This document shows positions 29,439 to 39,145 of a stretch of DNA of 64,000 nt, piece by piece. Source of the stretch: Thalassospira sp. (lineage in GTDB: Bacteria; Pseudomonadota; Alphaproteobacteria; Rhodospirillales; Thalassospiraceae); NCBI RefSeq assembly GCF_030690045.1, contig NZ_JAUYHK010000012.1:1-64000 (forward strand), in the 5' to 3' direction. The position numbers were made by a program, and so were the translations under genes. The stretch's first letter is position 1, and each line of letters opens with the position of its first letter. The notes below the pieces were generated by a model. The model was not told where the DNA came from. It made no database searches and saw nothing but the letters and a program-made list of their open reading frames with translations.

Positions 29439-31073
29439 TCAGTTTTTCAGGTCAAGCCAGCGGGTCAGGTGACGATCCGGGGCATTGTCGATCCAGCCTT
29501 CGATCTTGGGGGATACAAGCTGTTTCGAGACATAGTAAAAGATCGGGATATAGGGTTGTTCTTCCATCATGACAGCCTCGGCCTGCTGCATGAGAGTTGC
29601 CCGGCTTTTCAGGTCGGATTCCTGTTCGGCGGCCAGCATCAGTTCGTCAAATCGGGCATTGTTGAAAGCTGCATAATTCAACGGACCGGTGCGGGTTTCA
29701 CCCAGAAACAGGAAGTTTTGTGCGTCGTTGTAATCGGCGATCCAGCCTGCACGGGCCAGCTCAAAATCGCCAACTTTCAGATCGGCAAAGTGGATTTTGC
29801 CTTCAGCATTAAACAGTTCGGCCTCAACTCCAATCTGTTTCCACATATTCTGGGCAGCAATGGCAAAGCGTTTGTTGTTTTCCTGGGTATTATAACGAAG
29901 GGTAAATTTTAGCGGCTTGTCCGGACCGTAACCAGCTTCGGCCAGAAGTTTTTTGGCTTCGGCAAGGTTGTCAGCATAGCTTTGGTCTTTCCACGACACA
30001 TAGGAAGGTTCACCGTAATTGCCAGTTCCGGGCGGGACAAAGGAATAGGCCGGAATTTCGCCGGTTTTGAGGACGGAATCGGTGATCGCTTCACGATTGA
30101 TCGCCAATGACAGCGCCTTGCGGATACGCACATCGCCAAACGGCTCCTTGTTGGTACGGATCGCGACATAATAAATTCCGGCATAAGGGGCAATGCGCAG
30201 GCTGTCGGCCATATTGTCTTTCAGCCATGAAATCTGTTCGGATGCGATCATGCGCGTTACATCAAGTTCGCCAGCGCGAAAGCGGTTCTGCATCGCGGTC
30301 AGGTCTTCATAATTGTAGTAAACTACCTCGTCGATGGCGACATTCGCGGCATCATAAAAGGCGTCGTTTTTTACCAGCTTGCTATGGACATTAGGAACCC
30401 ATTCTTCAAGTTTGTAGGGACCGTTCACCACGATATTTTCGGCTTTCACCCAATCTCTGCCGAATTTTTCAATCGTATGACGCGGGATGGCAAAGGCGGT
30501 TTGGTGGGTCAATTGCGCCAGAAAATAGGGGGCTGGTGCTGTTAGTTTGACTTCAAGGGTTTTATCGTCAAGGGCGTTCGCCCCCAGTTTTGCGCCTTCC
30601 TTGCCGGAATTGATGTCTTCGGCACCTTCGATGATATACAGAAGCGACGCATATTCCGCCCCTGTTTCAGGGGCCAAAAGCCGTTCCCAACCAGCGATGA
30701 AATCCTGTGCCGTTACCGGAACGCCATCCGACCAGGTGTGGTCGCGAATTTTAAAGGTGTAGGTTTTGCCGTCTTCGGATACGTCCCAGCTTTCAGCAGC
30801 ACCGGCTACCGGTTCACCATCCGGACCATAAGTCAGAAGACCCAGAAACATGTCATCGGAAATACGGCTGGTTTGTACTGTCGAGATGAAATGCGGGTCC
30901 ATCGATTGTGGTTCGCCGTCATTCCCGACCCGCAAGACTTTCTGTGCCTGTGCATCGGTGGTGGACAGAAAGGTCATGGAACTGGCGATGATGGCGGTGC
31001 CAACAAGAAATGCTCGTGACGAATGCAACAACCCGTCCACGAGACCTGATCGGGTCCTCGCGATGAATGTCAT
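29439..31073 (-). CDS. oppA: Periplasmic oligopeptide-binding protein, OppA type
   Basis: The 544-residue protein has a signal peptide (hydrophobic stretch about 20-40, ending TDAQAQ) and a full SBP_bac_5 domain. The segment SWDVSEDGKTYTFKIRDHTW and the following WSDGVPVTAQDF resemble enterobacterial OppA/MppA more than dipeptide-binding proteins. It delivers peptides to OppBCDF. GGAGG stands 8 bases before the ATG. It heads the operon and is divergent from the sigma factor gene across about 320 bases. Confidence 0.93.
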   Translation of the reverse strand: MTFIARTRSGLVDGLLHSSRAFLVGTAIIASSMTFLSTTDAQAQKVLRVGNDGEPQSMDPHFISTVQTSRISDDMFLGLLTYGPDGEPVAGAAESWDVSEDGKTYTFKIRDHTWSDGVPVTAQDFIAGWERLLAPETGAEYASLLYIIEGAEDINSGKEGAKLGANALDDKTLEVKLTAPAPYFLAQLTHQTAFAIPRHTIEKFGRDWVKAENIVVNGPYKLEEWVPNVHSKLVKNDAFYDAANVAIDEVVYYNYEDLTAMQNRFRAGELDVTRMIASEQISWLKDNMADSLRIAPYAGIYYVAIRTNKEPFGDVRIRKALSLAINREAITDSVLKTGEIPAYSFVPPGTGNYGEPSYVSWKDQSYADNLAEAKKLLAEAGYGPDKPLKFTLRYNTQENNKRFAIAAQNMWKQIGVEAELFNAEGKIHFADLKVGDFELARAGWIADYNDAQNFLFLGETRTGPLNYAAFNNARFDELMLAAEQESDLKSRATLMQQAEAVMMEEQPYIPIFYYVSKQLVSPKIEGWIDNAPDRHLTRWLDLKN

Positions 31074-31391
31074 TTATGTGCCTCCATTTTTATATTTCAG
31101 CCGCGAAAAAGTGTGGCTGTGCTCCCTGATAAGGTGTGCGTAAAAATACTGATGACATTGACTGCCATCTGCAAGCGTGAAGTTGTTCACAGCCACAAAT
31201 TTGAAAAATACAGTCAATTTAACAGTGCATTTTTGGTATATAATTACGTAAAAAGCGGTTTTGCGGGCATCAGGTACGGGCGTTGGTCTCATGAGCGGTA
31301 TTTTAGTATTAATAATTATTTGCAATTAGTGGCGGCTGGTGTATTGCAAACGGGTTTTCTGGTTTCATTTCGGATCGCCTGTCACCACGTC
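31074..31391. other. Divergent promoter region of oppA and the ECF sigma gene
   Basis: The region is AT-rich, with no separate gene. The sigma frame is open through it, but the translation is unlike any sigma factor. It must carry the oppA promoter and that of the sigma gene. A palindromic AATAATTATT (31311-31320) inside an AT-rich tract resembles part of a Fur-type site but is too weak to call. Confidence 0.5.
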
Positions 31392-31925
31392 ATGCGTTAT
31401 TTCGCCCATTATTCTGGCACGACCACCCTGTTAAATGCCTTTGAGGAACAGCGTGAAACGTTGTTGCGGCTGGCTGCGCGCAAGCTGGGCAATGCCGAAG
31501 AAGCCCGTGATGTGGTACAGGATGCGTATGTCCGTATTTCTGGCGTATCGTCTGGGCAGGTGATTGACGATCATGGCGCGTTTTTGCGCACAGTGGTGCT
31601 TAATCTGGTACGTGATCATCTGCGCCGTCAAAACCGGTCCGCGCCGCTGATCAATGCCGGGGATGCCGAAGACGCGCTGCGCTACGCGGCAGCGGATCAA
31701 CCCTCCGCCGAAACCATCATATATCAGCGTCAACGCATGGCTGCATTCGAGACAGCTCTGAAATCCCTGCCGCGGCGATCACGCGAGGTCTTCATCTTGC
31801 GCAAGTTGCATGGTATGAGCCACGATGAGATTGCCAATCAGACCGGTCTGTCAAAAGCCGCGATTGAAAAACATCTTTATCGTGCCTTGCTGGCGTGCCG
31901 GGATCTGATGAAGGGTTATGGATAG
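31392..31925 (+). CDS. ECF sigma factor, FecI type
   Basis: From ATG 31392 the protein has 177 residues, the size of FecI-like sigma factors. Region 2 is seen at the N-terminus (LLRLAARKLGNAEEARDVVQDAYVRI). Region 4 has its helix-turn-helix near the C-terminus (LPRRSREVFILRKLHGMSHDEIANQ, by its first part). It should direct transcription of the linked receptor gene when released by the FecR protein encoded next. Upstream in-frame starts would add about 93 residues with no sigma similarity. Confidence 0.92.
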   Translation: MRYFAHYSGTTTLLNAFEEQRETLLRLAARKLGNAEEARDVVQDAYVRISGVSSGQVIDDHGAFLRTVVLNLVRDHLRRQNRSAPLINAGDAEDALRYAAADQPSAETIIYQRQRMAAFETALKSLPRRSREVFILRKLHGMSHDEIANQTGLSKAAIEKHLYRALLACRDLMKGYG

Positions 31926-31934
31926 GTGCCCGCT

Positions 31935-32987
31935 ATGATGAAATCACCGATCCGCAATATTTCGGATAAAAACCCGGTTTCCGGTCAGATAGTGGCCGAA
32001 ACCCTTGGGGCATCATCCAATATTCTGGATCAGGCGATGGCATGGCTGGCCCGCGACGGTGTAGGTGTGTCCGGCACGGCCAATGACGAAGCCTTTCGTC
32101 TGTGGTGCGCAACCAGCCCAGCCCATGAACAAGCCGCCCGGCAGGTATCGGATTTCATGCGTGATCGGTCCTTTGACGATCTGATGGTACGTATGGCAGA
32201 GAAGAATCGCTTTGACGAAGCCGGGGCGGGGCGCGTCTTGCTCTTTGCCAAACGGCGGTGGTCGCCTGTGAGGATGACAGGCATACTGGCGGCGGCCTGT
32301 GTTCTGATTGCGGTTCTGGCAAGCGACCGAGATATATTTCGGTCGGGTTCCGGCACGATGATCGAGGCTGACAGTAAGCCGAAGTCCCAAATTCTTGCCG
32401 ATGGCAGTACGGTTCAACTGGCACGCGGGTCTGTGCTGACATGGGATTTTTCCGGCGATGCGCGTCAGATTGATCTGATCGGCGGGGCTGTGGTCATTGA
32501 TGCCGCCCATGATGCTGCCCGGCCCATGGTTATTACAACTCCCCATGCGACCACTACGGTGGTTGGCACGCGCTTTGCCGTAATTTATGATGAAACCGCT
32601 AGTACCATTGATGTTGAAGAAGGTATCGTGCGGGTAACGCCTTCCGGACCGGGTGAAGTTCCAGAAACGACTCTGCTGGCCGGAGAGGGGGTTTCGGTGT
32701 CCGATATCGGGGATGTGTCGCGCCGCCAGATCAGCACCGCCAGCGTCGGGCAGGTTCTCGACGGATGGCGGGTTTTTGCGCCTAACCGACTGGGGGATGT
32801 GGTGGGATCTATCAATAGGCAAAGCGGTGCCAAAATCCTGATGGATATCGGTGTTGGCGATATCATGATCCGGGGGCGCTATCATGTTACCGATGCGGTG
32901 CAATCTGTCCAACTGATCACAGCATCGACCGGGCTTTCCGCCCATTCCCTGCCCTTTGGCTATATGTTTCTGACCGACCGGTTCTAG
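31935..32987 (+). CDS. FecR-family anti-sigma factor / signal transducer
   Basis: The 350-residue protein has a cytoplasmic N-terminal domain that binds the sigma factor (AMAWLARDGV and FRLWCATSPAHEQAARQV). A single membrane segment lies near 113-129 (MTGILAAACVLIAVLAS). The periplasmic FecR domain includes ADGSTVQLARGS and HATTTVVGTRFAV, followed by a C-terminal STN-like subdomain. It relays occupancy of the outer-membrane receptor to the sigma factor. ATG 31935 has AGGTG at proper spacing; a GTG at 31926 is possible. It starts 9 bases after the sigma stop. Confidence 0.9.
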   Translation: MMKSPIRNISDKNPVSGQIVAETLGASSNILDQAMAWLARDGVGVSGTANDEAFRLWCATSPAHEQAARQVSDFMRDRSFDDLMVRMAEKNRFDEAGAGRVLLFAKRRWSPVRMTGILAAACVLIAVLASDRDIFRSGSGTMIEADSKPKSQILADGSTVQLARGSVLTWDFSGDARQIDLIGGAVVIDAAHDAARPMVITTPHATTTVVGTRFAVIYDETASTIDVEEGIVRVTPSGPGEVPETTLLAGEGVSVSDIGDVSRRQISTASVGQVLDGWRVFAPNRLGDVVGSINRQSGAKILMDIGVGDIMIRGRYHVTDAVQSVQLITASTGLSAHSLPFGYMFLTDRF

Positions 32988-33110
32988 GCCGCAGAATCTT
33001 TTTTGAAAAATCGATAAAATTTTGTCCGGTTCTCAAAATCTGCAACGTCCTTATGTGCGAATGATACGCAATTACGGACAAGTGGCGTCCTGTCACCGGA
33101 TTTTGAAAAT

Positions 33111-36020
33111 ATGCCCCAGACTGTTTTTTCTTTTTCAATAATTCCCGGCGTAAAGGGGATTTGTTCTTCCCTGATGCGCGGTGTTGCTATTGCCGCCCTG
33201 ATGACACCGGCGATGATGGGCATTGCCCGTGCTGCCGATGATGTTGTTGCCGGACAATTGACAGGGCAAAGGATTAGTTTTGACATCCCGACGATGCCAT
33301 TGTCCCAAGGGCTGGAACTGTTTTCCGAACAAAGCAGACTGGCCTATGCTGTGGCCGGAGAAGCCAATTTGGCCGGGACAGGAAAGGAAGTAAAAGGCGA
33401 ATTTGTCGTCGTCGATGCCCTGACAGCCTTGCTGGATGGCAGTGATGTGACGTTCAGCATTTCCGATGGTGTTTTGGTGATTTTCCCCCGTAGCACAGCG
33501 GGAGTCTCGGGCGAGGATACTGTCACTGCACCGGTCACGATCATGGGCAGTCAGATGCCGGGTTATGGCATGGGCAGTGGCGAAAACAGTGGGTCAACTG
33601 TTCTGGACGAAGCATTGATCGATCAGTTTGTTCAAGGTAATGGCGATCCCAATATGCTGTTTCGCGCCATGCCGAATGTCCAGTTTGTCGTTGCCGGTCA
33701 ACGTGGGGATACCGGTGCAACCGCAACTGCGACCCAGGATTTGCGCCCGCAAACCATCAGTATTTCCGGCGGGGCTGTTGATCAGAACAACATCATGCTG
33801 GATGGGGTCAGCATCAACTCGGTCGGCGGAACAGAAAGTGTTCCAAACGCGGACAACATGCCCGGGGATGATGATACGGCGATCAATGCCGACCAGTTAC
33901 ATGGCCTGCATCCGCAGACGGTTTATGTCGATTCATCAATTTTGCAATCTGCCGAAATCATAGACAGCAATGTGTCCAGCAAATATGGCGGTTTTCAGGG
34001 CGGGGTGGTTAATTATCAGGTCAAGGACCCGTCCGATGTGCCGACTTTTTCTGCGTCAGTCCGGCAGGGGCGCGATAACTGGGTCGATTATCACCTGAAA
34101 TCCGACGAAGCCCCGGAAGAAAGTGCCCGCCCGCCCCGGTTTGAAAAAACATTTTATACCGCCAGTGCCAGCACCCCGTTGAATGACCAGTGGGGTATGT
34201 TGATGTCGCTCAGCGCAAAACGTGCCGAAGTTACCAAAACGACCTCGGAAAAATATTACGGGCGCGAAATCACCAATACGACGGAATCCGACAGCATGTT
34301 GGGCAAGCTGCGATATGAGTCGAATAATGGGGCGGTTTTAAGAACGCAATTGACCTATGCGCCCCACAGTCAGGAATGGGAATCCACCCAGTCGCTTGAC
34401 AGCAAGATGAATGTCACCGGTTCTGGCATGACCAGCTATGTCAGTCTGGAAAATCCGATTGATTACGAGGGATACGGTTTTTCTGATCTGAGCCTTGATA
34501 CCAAGATATCCTTTAACAACGCATCGAATGCCCGTGATTCGGATGAAAATATCCGGCGATTTATCTATGCCCGGCGTTCCGGGGTGGACAGCCCGAATTA
34601 CGCGACCCTTTGCGATGGTGGAACGGCAACATCGGTAAGTTGCCTGACCGGCGGGTTTGGCGATCTGGAGCAAGTGCAGCGCGATTATGCCCTGAACAGT
34701 GATGTAAACGGTAAATTGTTTGGCAATGATCTACTGTTGGGGGGAGAGGTCAAACGCACGAGTGCACGTCGTGAACGGCCCGAGGATGCTGTTTATTATT
34801 ACACACCTGATTCCCAAGGGAATGCAGGTGTTGGAACTGTTGTTTGTGCCGATGCCAGCGATGTGGCCTGCGATGATGGCGATCAGGCCAATACCCGCCG
34901 TACCCTTTATAACGCCTTTACCGGGAATGTGTCTTTCGTCACCGGTGCGCTATATTCGGAATATGGGATGAGGTTTGAAGATGTGCCGTTTGGTGATCTG
35001 ATTCTGCGACCCGGCCTGCGCCTTGAACGGGAAACCTATCTGGGTAATACCAATCTGGCACCGCGTATGGTTGCGACTTATGAAACCGATTGGGATGTTG
35101 TTTTTAGCGGCGGCTGGAACCGCTATTACGCCAACAATATGCTGGGCTATGCCTTGCAGGATGCCACCCCGGCAACCCAAACAGAACGGCGGGTCCGTGT
35201 CGATGCCGGTGGCAATTCGACCTATTACACTGATGGCGCCAATGGCTGGACGGCATCGTCTTCCGGGATACAGAAACGGTTTGCCGGTGCAGGCCTCAGC
35301 ACGCCCTTCACCGATGAAAGAACGGCTTCTGTCGCATTTCCGGTGCCTCTTTTGGGCGGAATGTCTCGCCTGAAATGGATCAGGCGCGATGGCAAGGATC
35401 AGTTTGCCCGGTCAACAGAAGATACCGGCACCACATATTATAACCTGACCAACGAAGGCCGCAATTCCTATACCTCCTACAGTGCGGAGTGGAGCCGCGA
35501 TCTAGGCCCGTGGTTTGGCGGCAGACATCTTTTTAATATCAATGCGCAATGGGCAGAACGATCCACCTCGAACAACAGCTATTACGGAACAACTGAAGAA
35601 GACAACGACGTTCTTTTTAACGGCCAACTGATTTCGCAAAACCAGTTGGCAATCCTGACGGGCAATCTGGATGAACCGTTGTTCTTTAACATCAGCCTCT
35701 ATTCCAGTTTTGATGAGGACCGTCTGCGTACCGGCCTGACCGGGCGTTATACCCTTGCCTATGACACGATTTCCGATAGCGGCAGCAACGAGACTCTTAA
35801 TGGTCAATCTTATGACGTTTATGAGGAAGAGCTGGCCAAGGCACGGTTCGATCTGGATATGACGCTGGATTATGACGTGATCCGTAATGCCGCTGGTGTT
35901 CTGACCTTTAATGCCTCGATCGACAACGTTCTGAACCGGGGTGGGGCGCATACGCTTTCGTCAAGCACACCTTATCGTGCAGGCCGGGCTTTTTGGTTGG
36001 GCCTGACTTATACCTACTGA
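33111..36020 (+). CDS. TonB-dependent outer-membrane receptor with N-terminal STN signalling domain
   Basis: The 969-residue protein has a signal peptide (to about residue 42, IARAADD). The STN domain spans about 50-115, with ISFDIPTMPLSQGLELFSEQ and LTALLDGSDVTFSISDG. A plug domain (about 160-300) and a long beta-barrel follow, ending in the aromatic motif LTYTY. The STN domain contacts FecR in the periplasm, making this the input of the three-part surface-signalling cascade. The ligand is unknown: no siderophore or carbohydrate genes adjoin it, and the barrel is larger than FecA. A start at Met22 is also possible. Confidence 0.92.
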   Translation: MPQTVFSFSIIPGVKGICSSLMRGVAIAALMTPAMMGIARAADDVVAGQLTGQRISFDIPTMPLSQGLELFSEQSRLAYAVAGEANLAGTGKEVKGEFVVVDALTALLDGSDVTFSISDGVLVIFPRSTAGVSGEDTVTAPVTIMGSQMPGYGMGSGENSGSTVLDEALIDQFVQGNGDPNMLFRAMPNVQFVVAGQRGDTGATATATQDLRPQTISISGGAVDQNNIMLDGVSINSVGGTESVPNADNMPGDDDTAINADQLHGLHPQTVYVDSSILQSAEIIDSNVSSKYGGFQGGVVNYQVKDPSDVPTFSASVRQGRDNWVDYHLKSDEAPEESARPPRFEKTFYTASASTPLNDQWGMLMSLSAKRAEVTKTTSEKYYGREITNTTESDSMLGKLRYESNNGAVLRTQLTYAPHSQEWESTQSLDSKMNVTGSGMTSYVSLENPIDYEGYGFSDLSLDTKISFNNASNARDSDENIRRFIYARRSGVDSPNYATLCDGGTATSVSCLTGGFGDLEQVQRDYALNSDVNGKLFGNDLLLGGEVKRTSARRERPEDAVYYYTPDSQGNAGVGTVVCADASDVACDDGDQANTRRTLYNAFTGNVSFVTGALYSEYGMRFEDVPFGDLILRPGLRLERETYLGNTNLAPRMVATYETDWDVVFSGGWNRYYANNMLGYALQDATPATQTERRVRVDAGGNSTYYTDGANGWTASSSGIQKRFAGAGLSTPFTDERTASVAFPVPLLGGMSRLKWIRRDGKDQFARSTEDTGTTYYNLTNEGRNSYTSYSAEWSRDLGPWFGGRHLFNINAQWAERSTSNNSYYGTTEEDNDVLFNGQLISQNQLAILTGNLDEPLFFNISLYSSFDEDRLRTGLTGRYTLAYDTISDSGSNETLNGQSYDVYEEELAKARFDLDMTLDYDVIRNAAGVLTFNASIDNVLNRGGAHTLSSSTPYRAGRAFWLGLTYTY

Positions 36021-36058
36021 TTTTCATTCGTTTTTTAACCACCAGACAGGCTAAAAAA

Positions 36059-37612
36059 GTGATCCGTACAATATACCCGCAAAAAACCCGTTTTCCTGCC
36101 CTGATCACAAGGATGTTTGTTGCCGTTCTGATAGCGATGCCTTTTGGGGCACAGGCCGCAAACCCGGTGCCCGATAATGCCGCCACTACCCTGGCATCCC
36201 TGTATCATCAGGTGTCGCCTGGCGTTGTCCGGATCAATGTTACCAAGAAAAGTTATGATGAAATCGTTGCTGAAGAACGCGCCAAAAAAGACAATGGCGA
36301 GGATTTTTACTTGCCACCTGGCGAACGTGACAAGGATGAAGACGACGAGGACGAGGAAAGCAAAAAAAGTGAAGAACCAAAATCCGACTGGGAACGCAAA
36401 CGCCGTCGGGCATCAACGGGGACCGGATTTCTTGTCGGTGACGAGGGGTATATCGTTACCAACGAACATGTAGTGCGCGACGGAGTCGGATTCCTTGTTT
36501 TGTTTACCGATGGCCGTCGGTTGCGCGCCGATCTGATCGGTGCGGATTTTCTAACCGATCTTGCAGTTCTCAAGGTGCAAAAGCCCGAAGACATTACGCC
36601 GCTTGTGTGGGGGGACACCCGTTTTGTCAATGTTGGCGACCCGGTTTTTGCCGTTGGCTATCCATATGGATTTGATCAAACCCTGACATCAGGGATTGTA
36701 TCTGGCAAGGATCGCGAATTACGAAGCGGCAGTTATAACCCCTATTTACAAACAGATACGGCGGTGAATAAGGGGAATTCCGGTGGGCCGCTTTTGAATA
36801 TGGACGGGCTGGTCGTTGGTGTGAATTCTGCTCTTTACACTCGCTCAGGCGGTAATGAAGGGCTGGCATTTTCGATTGCAGCCGAACATGCGAAAGGCAT
36901 TGTCGATCTTTTGATTGATAAAGGCGAAATCCGGCGCGGTTGGTTCGGGATTGGCTATAACGATATCAAAACCGGTGTGGGGCGGCTGTTTGGTCTGGAA
37001 AAAGATGAAGGCATGCTGATCATCCGTGCGCCGGAAGACGAACCGGCCTATGATGCCGGTATTCGGGTCGGTGATGTGATTGTGTCAGTGAATGGCGAAA
37101 CTGTGACATCGCGCCAGCATTTTCGCATGATGGCGGCAATGGCCGAAGGCGAAACCACGGTAACGGTCTGGCGCAAGGATGGTTACCATAGCCTGACCCT
37201 GATCCCCGATGATATGGACGAAGCCAAAAGCCGCCGACGTGCCGCTGAACGCGACAAGATGGGACTGGGTGCCCGTGATGAAGACGATGGGCGAAAATCC
37301 ATTCTGGGAATGGATCTGGTTCCGGCCAATGAAAAAGCATGGAAAAAACTGGATCTGCCGGTCGGAACTACGGGGTTGGTTGTAGACCGGATGGAACGCG
37401 CCAGCCAGGGCTCACAGATCGGGTTCAACAAGGGGGATTTCCTGACACGGGCGAATGATGTGGTTCTGAAAACGCCCGAAGATTTTGAACGGGTTATGCA
37501 GGATGCCCTTGATCGTGCGGCGGAATATGTCGTGGTTTATTATCGCAATGATGGTGAAGACCGACTGAAACTGGTTGATACCCTCAAGATGATTGATCTT
37601 TCTGCATATTAA
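36059..37612 (+). CDS. HtrA-like periplasmic serine protease with acidic insert
   Basis: From GTG 36059 (AGG upstream) the protein has 517 residues. A signal peptide ends near GAQAANP. The trypsin-like domain has His137 (TNEHVV), Asp167 (LTDLAVLKV) and Ser241 (NKGNSGGPLL), followed by two PDZ-like domains (about 293-378 and 418-508). A strongly acidic run (DKDEDDEDEE) followed by Lys/Glu/Arg-rich sequence at about 91-117 interrupts the start of the protease domain. A second charged linker separates the PDZ domains. It starts 38 bases after the receptor gene and is probably cotranscribed. It differs clearly from the DegP-type protein at 7.6-9.1 kb. A role in processing FecR or the receptor is inference. 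Confidence 0.88.
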   Translation: MIRTIYPQKTRFPALITRMFVAVLIAMPFGAQAANPVPDNAATTLASLYHQVSPGVVRINVTKKSYDEIVAEERAKKDNGEDFYLPPGERDKDEDDEDEESKKSEEPKSDWERKRRRASTGTGFLVGDEGYIVTNEHVVRDGVGFLVLFTDGRRLRADLIGADFLTDLAVLKVQKPEDITPLVWGDTRFVNVGDPVFAVGYPYGFDQTLTSGIVSGKDRELRSGSYNPYLQTDTAVNKGNSGGPLLNMDGLVVGVNSALYTRSGGNEGLAFSIAAEHAKGIVDLLIDKGEIRRGWFGIGYNDIKTGVGRLFGLEKDEGMLIIRAPEDEPAYDAGIRVGDVIVSVNGETVTSRQHFRMMAAMAEGETTVTVWRKDGYHSLTLIPDDMDEAKSRRRAAERDKMGLGARDEDDGRKSILGMDLVPANEKAWKKLDLPVGTTGLVVDRMERASQGSQIGFNKGDFLTRANDVVLKTPEDFERVMQDALDRAAEYVVVYYRNDGEDRLKLVDTLKMIDLSAY

Positions 37613-37629
37613 GCCGGTTTGATATAGGA

Positions 37630-37663
37630 AAACAGGGTGACCTTGTAAGGGGTTGCCCTGTTT
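37630..37663 (+). terminator. Terminator after the HtrA-like gene
   Basis: AAACAGGG (37630-37637) pairs with CCCTGTTT (37656-37663), with an inner CCTT/AAGG stem. It is followed by CGTTTTG. Confidence 0.7.
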
Positions 37664-37851
37664 CGTTTTGGGGCATCATGCCTTTGTTTTGCAACAATTC
37701 GCTGCGATAGATGCCCGCAGTTTACGTGTATGGGTGGGCATTCGTACGTCAGAAGCATCAGGAAAGGTTCGAGAATGCAGAACCGGACGCCAAAGGCATC
37801 CCTGATGTGCAGACTGACGGCGTGGTTAATTGATAAAGGCTGGTTAATAAA
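37664..37851. other. Leader region of the MipA-like gene
   Basis: About 190 bases between the HtrA terminator and the next ATG. No gene or clear operator was seen. It should hold the promoter of the MipA-like gene. Confidence 0.5.
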
Positions 37852-38688
37852 ATGAGACAGACATGGTTCCACCGCCGTAGTGGCGAAGGGATGTTTTTGG
37901 GCGGATTGTTCCTGCTGGGGTTGGCATCGGTGTTGATGATAACGGAAGATGCCGCTGCACAAAGTGCGCCTGCGCCAGAAAAACAGGGAACGCAGACCGC
38001 CAATCCGTGGCTGGACGGGGAATGGCAGTTGGGTGCTGTCGGCACATGGTCCAGCGACCCTTACAAAGGCAGCAACGAAGACGATATCAATCCGTGGCCG
38101 ATGATCAGTTTTGATTCGGAACGTCTGCATGTTGGTCTGGACGGGATTTCTGCGGCCCTGTGGAAAAATGAATTCGCCAGTGTCGCCGTCATCGGTGCCC
38201 TGCGGATGGAGCCATTTGAGTCTGGCGACAGCCCGTATCTGTCCGGTCTGTACGGTCGGGATATGGCATGGGAAGCCGGATTTGCGGGTGATATGCGGGT
38301 ATGGCGCGGCACGCTTGGCCTGCGCTATCTGACCGATGTCAATGACGCCCATGACGGGCATGAAATTGACATGACCTATGAATTGCCAATGGAAGCCGGG
38401 CCGTTTCAATTTGGCCTTGGCGGTGGCGTGATGTGGCGCAGTGATAATCTCAATGATTATTATGTTGGTGTTCGTTCCAGCGAAGCCCGTGGTGATCGCC
38501 CGGCCTATGCGCCGGACGGGGCCTTTATCCCGCATGTCGATCTGACGGTCAGCTATCCGTTTACGCAGAACATTATCGCGACAGTGAAGGGCGGTGTTGA
38601 ATTATTGCCCGACACTTATACTGACAGTCCGATCATCGATGATGATGTGATTTATAGTGCGATGGTGGGTCTGATCTATCGTTTCTGA
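37852..38688 (+). CDS. MipA/OmpV-family outer-membrane protein
   Basis: The 278-residue protein has a signal peptide (hydrophobic 15-33, cleavage near AAAQS) and a beta-barrel-like body. Alternating residues and the C-terminal YSAMVGLIYRF, ending in Phe, are marks of outer-membrane insertion. The MipA/OmpV family includes murein-hydrolase scaffolds and stress-induced porin-like proteins. Family members are often induced by external signals. It follows the signalling cluster but behind a terminator, so it may be a separate unit. Confidence 0.82.
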   Translation: MRQTWFHRRSGEGMFLGGLFLLGLASVLMITEDAAAQSAPAPEKQGTQTANPWLDGEWQLGAVGTWSSDPYKGSNEDDINPWPMISFDSERLHVGLDGISAALWKNEFASVAVIGALRMEPFESGDSPYLSGLYGRDMAWEAGFAGDMRVWRGTLGLRYLTDVNDAHDGHEIDMTYELPMEAGPFQFGLGGGVMWRSDNLNDYYVGVRSSEARGDRPAYAPDGAFIPHVDLTVSYPFTQNIIATVKGGVELLPDTYTDSPIIDDDVIYSAMVGLIYRF

Positions 38689-38700
38689 TCGCCAAAGCAG

Positions 38701-38745
38701 GCCAGTGGATCGGTGCCGGAGTCCCTCACGGTCCGGTCCACTGGC
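38701..38745. terminator. Terminator between the MipA-like and VOC genes
   Basis: GCCAGTGGA (38701-38709) pairs with TCCACTGGC (38737-38745), with an inner CCGG stem. The genes on each side converge. Confidence 0.65.
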
Positions 38746-39144
38746 TTATTGGCCGGATTTTGCCAGTTCCAGTAAATCCCATTTATTGCCATACAGATCG
38801 CGAAATACCGCCACCGTACCATAGGTCTCGTGTCTCGGCGTTTCCAGAAATTCTACCCCGGCGACCTGCATGCGGGTGTGATCGCGGGCAAAATCATCGG
38901 TATTCAGGAAGAACCCCACCCGTCCACCGGTTTGATTGCCAATGGCGGCCTTTTGTGCCGCATTGCTGGCTTGTGCCAGTAACAGCCGGGTTTCAGTTGC
39001 GCCCGGTGGGGCAATAATCACCCAGCGTTTGCCATCCCCCATATCGGTATCTTCGATCAAATCAAAGCCCATCTTGCGGGTATAAAAGGCAATGGCATTG
39101 TCGTAATCGCCAACAAGCAACGAGACCAGACCAAGATGGGGCAT
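38746..39144 (-). CDS. VOC-family protein (glyoxalase/bleomycin-resistance fold)
   Basis: The 132-residue protein has two beta-alpha-beta-beta-beta repeats of the vicinal oxygen chelate fold: HLGLVSLLVGDYDNAIAFYT at the start and FRDLYGNKWDLLEL at the end. Members bind metal and small ligands as isomerases, dioxygenases or sequestering proteins. The exact activity is unknown. It ends the minus-strand run map-radC-VOC, 1 base after the radC stop. Confidence 0.82.
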   Translation of the reverse strand: MPHLGLVSLLVGDYDNAIAFYTRKMGFDLIEDTDMGDGKRWVIIAPPGATETRLLLAQASNAAQKAAIGNQTGGRVGFFLNTDDFARDHTRMQVAGVEFLETPRHETYGTVAVFRDLYGNKWDLLELAKSGQ

Positions 39145-39145
39145 G